NCBI RefSeq assembly: GCF_963676685.1
Contig: NC_092346.1
Span: forward strand, 90,988,255 to 91,052,254
DNA from: Mytilus edulis
Lineage: Eukaryota; Mollusca; Bivalvia; Mytilida; Mytilidae
Length of the DNA stretch: 64,000 nt
Direction of reading: 5' to 3'
The position numbers and the translations under genes are program-made. Positions 60,561 to 64,000 of the stretch are shown here, piece by piece; within the stretch, counting starts at the first letter, position 1; every line of letters starts with the position of its first letter. Under the pieces are notes generated by a model. That model did no database searches. It saw only the letters and a program-made list of their open reading frames with translations, and had not been told where the DNA came from.

Positions 60561-60596
60561 CAGAGACATATATACACATGTGTATATATGTCTCTG
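60561..60596. repeat. Micro-palindrome, family 2, perfect 36-bp copy
   Basis: CAGAGACATATATACACA followed directly by its exact reverse complement. Flanked by a perfect 7-bp direct repeat GTTATAG (60554-60560 and 60597-60603). Confidence 0.9.
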
Positions 60597-61104
60597 GTTA
60601 TAGTAATCTCAGAAAAAACACATATGAAATAATGGTTCAGGGGATAAAATTTCTTTAGATAAGGAGTCTGTTGACAATCTCTGCCACAATGGCTGATTTG
60701 TTTCTTTGTTTCTCTCAGTTATAATTGATGAATAAAATGCATAAAGATCTTATTTTACTAAACATTTACTATTACGTTACTATATATATATTTTTTTTTT
60801 TTCTGCCAAAAAAATATGATAAATTGATTTTTAAAAAGTCATTCAGGGACAATAACTCCTAAATGGATGCAGCTAACAATTTCGATCTTGTTAATTTATT
60901 TGTAAATCTTATTGTGCTTAAACCTTTACTAATTACAATTTCTATATTTCTGTAATGGCTTCTGAAAAAAAAAAGGAAAAATGAACAAAATCCATCTTAA
61001 AAGGCCATTAACTCATGTAAGCATTCCGCAATTTACGGTTTTGGCAAGGTTTACTAAGAAGATTTTCAAATTTTTCTGAACGCTTTTGCTTTTACAATTT
61101 TTAT

Positions 61105-61365
61105 GCCCCATTTATGGGCATTATGTTTTTCGGTCTGTGCGTCCGTTCATTCGTCTGTCTTTCCCGCTTCAGGTTAATGTTTTTGGTCAAGGTAGTTTTT
61201 GGTGAAGTTGAATCAACTTGAAATTTGATACACGTTCCCTATGATATGATCTTGCTAGTTTTCATGCCAAATTAGAGTGTTGACACCTATTTAACGTTCC
61301 ACTGAACATACAAAATGATAATGCGAGTGGGCATCCCTGTACGTTGGACACATTCTTGTTATCTA
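61105..61365. repeat. Dispersed repeat family C, one-unit copy
   Basis: GCCCCATTTATGGGCATTAT, CCGCTTCAGGTTAATGTTTT, CCTATGATATGATCTTGCTA and GGACACATTCTTGTT parallel 4255-4735 with one internal unit instead of two. Confidence 0.8.
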
Positions 61366-61374
61366 TTATATTTT

Positions 61375-62330
61375 CTGCAGAAAAAAGAAGGTGAAAGACC
61401 TAGATACTCCATACTTTTTATATAGATGCCTTATGTAATGAACTTTCCGTTTGTCATATGTCCATTGTCCTTGACCTTATTTTCATGGTTCGTTGACTTC
61501 TTGAAAAATTGTTGAGATTTTTTGTAATGTTAATTTCTCTTTTATTATGAGTAATAGAATACTAGTAACTATAAATAGTATGTGCTTATTTTGCAAGGTC
61601 CTCGTGTCTGCAAGACAGTTTTTATCTGACCTCGACCTCATTTCATTGATTAATGAACAAGGTTAAGTTTTCGTGATCAATTCCATATCTCAGATACTAT
61701 AAGGAATATGTCTTCTTTATTTTGTATGGAATGATTGTAAGGTGTATATGTGTCATTTGACTTTGACCTCACTTTCATGGTTCAGTGGTTAAAGTTATAT
61801 TTTGCTTATTTTTTTCAAATACTTTTTTTTTTGCGATAAGTCCACTAATTTTGGTGTTTGGAAATATTTTACGATGTACAAGTCAGTCTGGAAGGTTTGA
61901 TTTGCCCTTGGCCTCCTTTTCATGATTCATTTCTCAGTGTTAAGATTTTATGTTTTGGTCTGTTTTTCTAAAATTACAAGCAATAGGTCAAATATATTTG
62001 GTCTATGAAATGATTGTAAGGTGTATGTCTGTCTGGCATTGTCATCAGACCTTGATCTCATTTTCGTAGATCATTGGTCAATGTCAAGTTTTCAGGGTTA
62101 AGTTTGTTTGTTAATTAATTGATGTATTGAATGATTGTAAGATGTACATGTATTTCTGACCTTGACAACATAATCTTGGATCATGTTTAATTTATGTGGT
62201 ACTTGTAGTAATGGTTTATATTTAGGACTAAAGGACTATCAACATAAATGCAATGGTCAGTAAAGCAGGCGAGACATTTCAGTGTGTGCACAAAAAATAT
62301 TCAGAACCATGCCTTATAGGCAATAGGCTG
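61375..62330 (-). repeat. Family D element, diverged copy
   Basis: From GGTGAAAGACCTAGATACTC through several CTTGACCTCATTTTCATGG-type units to CAGTGTGTGCACAAAA. Same orientation as 17259-17960, more diverged. Confidence 0.8.
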
Positions 62331-62656
62331 TAAGGAGTCATCAGACGATTTCACCTATTTGAGTTATTGGCAAATCTAGTCTTGCTAATCAAATTTACCT
62401 ACTATGAATTCGTAGGTATAACTAGAACTACATAGACTGAGGGTAACTTGCATTTTTGTGGATATTTAATTTTGTGGATTTTGAAGTAAATGGACATTCT
62501 AATGCAACAACATTTGTAACGTTCATTTTGATTGGATAAAGTCACTAATTTTCATGACATCAATTGGCAATTGATGCAATGGATTGTAAGCTTGACGATA
62601 TATGACAATTCTAAATACATCTTTTAACGTTTTTTTTCTGTCAGTTTCATTAGAAT

Positions 62657-62788
62657 GGAGATAACAATATTGTATTTTAAGCTCCGATGGCATCAATAAC
62701 TTCTAATGCGTCGCCAGCAATCATAATTTGCGACCATCAAATCACCAATTGATGCTGTCGGAGCTTAAAATACAATACAGTTATCTCC
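62657..62788. mobile_element. Hairpin MITE, about 132 bp
   Basis: GGAGATAACAATATTGTATT + TTAAGCTCCGA at the left is mirrored by TCGGAGCTTAAAATACAATA + CAGTTATCTCC at the right. The inner GCATCAA/TTGATGC continues the pairing. No clear target duplication is visible. Confidence 0.75.
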
Positions 62789-62929
62789 TAAATGGATATA
62801 TCTCATCATTCCAAACATAATTGCCACGTCACATTTTCGCTATTTATAGCGGTTTTCATGATAATAGACGAAACTTTTTACCCCTATGTCAGTCATGTTG
62901 GTTGGCAGGCAGAGTCTTAAGACACATTT

Positions 62930-63698
62930 AAAACTAGAGGCTCTAAAGAACCTGTGTCGCTCACCTTGGTCTATGTGAATATTAAACAATGGACACAGAT
63001 GGATTCATGACAAAATTGTGTTTTGGTGATGGTGATGTGTTTGTAGATCTTACTTTACTAAACATTCTTGCTGCTTACAATTATCTATAACAGTACTTTC
63101 TGTGGAAAATGTTATTGAAATTCTTCAAATTTTAAGAAAATTGTTAAAAATTGACTATGAAGGGCAATAACTCCTTAGGGGGTCAATTGACTATTTTGGT
63201 CATAGTGACTTATTTTTAGTTCTTACTTTGCTGTACATTATTGCTGTTTACAGTTTATCTCTATCTATAATAATATTCAAGATAATAACAAAAAAACAGC
63301 AAAATTTCCTCAAAATTACCAATTCAGGGGCAGCAACCTAACAACCAATTATCCGATTCATCTGAAAATTCCAGGGCAGATAGATCTTGACCTGATGAAC
63401 AATTTAACCCCATGTCAGATTTGCTCTAAATGCTTTGGTTTTTGAGTTATAAGCCAAAAACTGCATTTTACCCCTATGTTCTATTTTTAGCCATGGAAGC
63501 CATCTTGGTTGGTTGGGCGGGGCACCGGACACATTTTTTAAACTAGATACCCCAATGATGATTGTGGCCAAGTTTGGTTAAATTTGGCCCAGTAGTTTAA
63601 GAGGAGAAGATTTTTGTAAAAGTTAATGCAGGACGACGACGACGCCGGACGCCAAGTGATGAGAAAAGCTCACTTGGCCTTTCGGCCAAGTGAGCTAA
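62930..63698 (+). mobile_element. Helitron-like non-autonomous element
   Basis: Begins near CTAGAGGCTCTAAAGAACCT + GTGTCGCTCACC. It runs through diverged AGGGCAATAACTCCTTAGGG phrases and GACGACGACGACGCCGGACG. It ends in a perfect hairpin (AGCTCACTTGGCC, loop TTTC, GGCCAAGTGAGCT; 63667-63696), with CTAA at 63695-63698. Hairpin plus CTRR is the usual Helitron 3' end. There are no coding remains. Confidence 0.55.
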
Positions 63699-64000
63699 AA
63701 AGAGAGTGGTGGCCATACAGGACTCTTTTAACAAGAACTGTTCGAGATCAACTCATCGCTACTGGTTATCGTGCGAAAAGACCATTTCAAAGACTTTTGC
63801 TAACGAACAGACACACAGTTTTCCGTATCCAATGTAGTGCAGAGCTCGCCAAAGTTGGAAATTAGCATCGCGGAGGAAGATCCAATGTTCAAATGGAATT
63901 CGGTTCATCTTCCTTGCCCCAATTGTAGCCCGGATTTGAACCATATCGAGCATATTTGGGACACTATTGGGCGGAAAATGCGTGAAAGGACACCCCAGTT
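63699..64000 (+). pseudogene. Tc1-like transposase fragment, cut by the window edge
   Basis: TRTVRDQLIATGYRAKRPFQ and RLLLTNRHTVFRIQCSAELA are the HTH-linker region of a Tc1 transposase. After a stop and frame changes, LNHIEHIWDTIGRKMRERTP-like sequence near 63935-63995 is the segment holding the last catalytic acidic residue. Much of the core between them is missing. Confidence 0.8.

Larger units (their letters stand above)
59805..61104. other. Intergenic AT-rich DNA with two micro-palindromes
   Basis: Apart from the palindromes at 60257 and 60561 it looks like decayed repeat (AATAACTCCTAAATGGATGC and related phrases occur in the element at 62930). No gene is seen. Confidence 0.4.

Noticed and set aside
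63626-63698. Arg/Asp-rich start of the frame at 63626 as part of the transposase.
   Set aside because: That part belongs to the Helitron-like element end; transposase similarity begins after 63699.

Overview
The window looks like nuclear DNA of a bivalve mollusc, most likely a marine mussel (Mytilus-like). The basis is AT-rich sequence, vertebrate-type genes cut into many short exons by GT-AG introns, and dense mobile-element debris of kinds I recognise from mussel DNA. Nothing here looks bacterial, viral or organellar. The species call is inference.

Five protein-coding loci can be supported. (1) 1396-3355 (+): the last three exons of a SPATA7 homologue. (2) 8833-11215 (-): the last three exons of an unidentified protein full of S/T-P motifs. 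(3) 20581-27809 (+): at least eleven phase-consistent exons of an unidentified, lysine/serine-rich, probably nuclear protein, with two further possible 3' ends. (4) 38099-48332 (+): a complete nine-exon B-type mitotic cyclin of 444 residues with a destruction box and two cyclin folds. (5) 53765-58945 (+): a complete four-exon secreted EF-hand protein of the MCFD2 type, 274 residues, with a glutamine-rich C-terminal tail. The 5' ends of loci 1 to 3 are not found. The loci share no evident pathway.

The rest is mostly repeats. 4.2-7.9 kb holds two families built on internal tandem units (about 169 and 161 bp). 12.0-18.5 kb is a mosaic: LINE pieces, two inverted copies of a family with a 147-bp internal unit, hairpin MITEs and an old SINE. 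18.6-20.5 kb is a TTAA-flanked transposon ending 29 bp before an exon. 30.5-33.2 kb is a 48/51-bp minisatellite split by a retroelement. 34.8-37.5 kb is a run of small inverted-repeat elements and a dead Tc1/mariner copy. Two copies of one TTAA-flanked (Kolobok-like) family lie in opposite orientation in the cyclin intron (42004-46640) and the MCFD2-like intron (55010-57803). 49.5-52.0 kb and 59.9-64.0 kb are further repeats, including a tRNA-derived SINE, a Helitron-like terminus and a Tc1 transposase fragment.

The most unusual signal is a set of very short palindromes (28-40 bp, almost nothing but two inverted arms), each flanked by a 7-bp direct repeat. Five clear copies in two sequence families lie at 50.6-60.6 kb. 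They behave like insertions yet are only two terminal repeats back to back. A second notable signal is a 115-117 bp tandem duplication in the cyclin gene that copies a 3' splice site and the start of the next exon, creating a decoy acceptor that leads to an in-frame stop.
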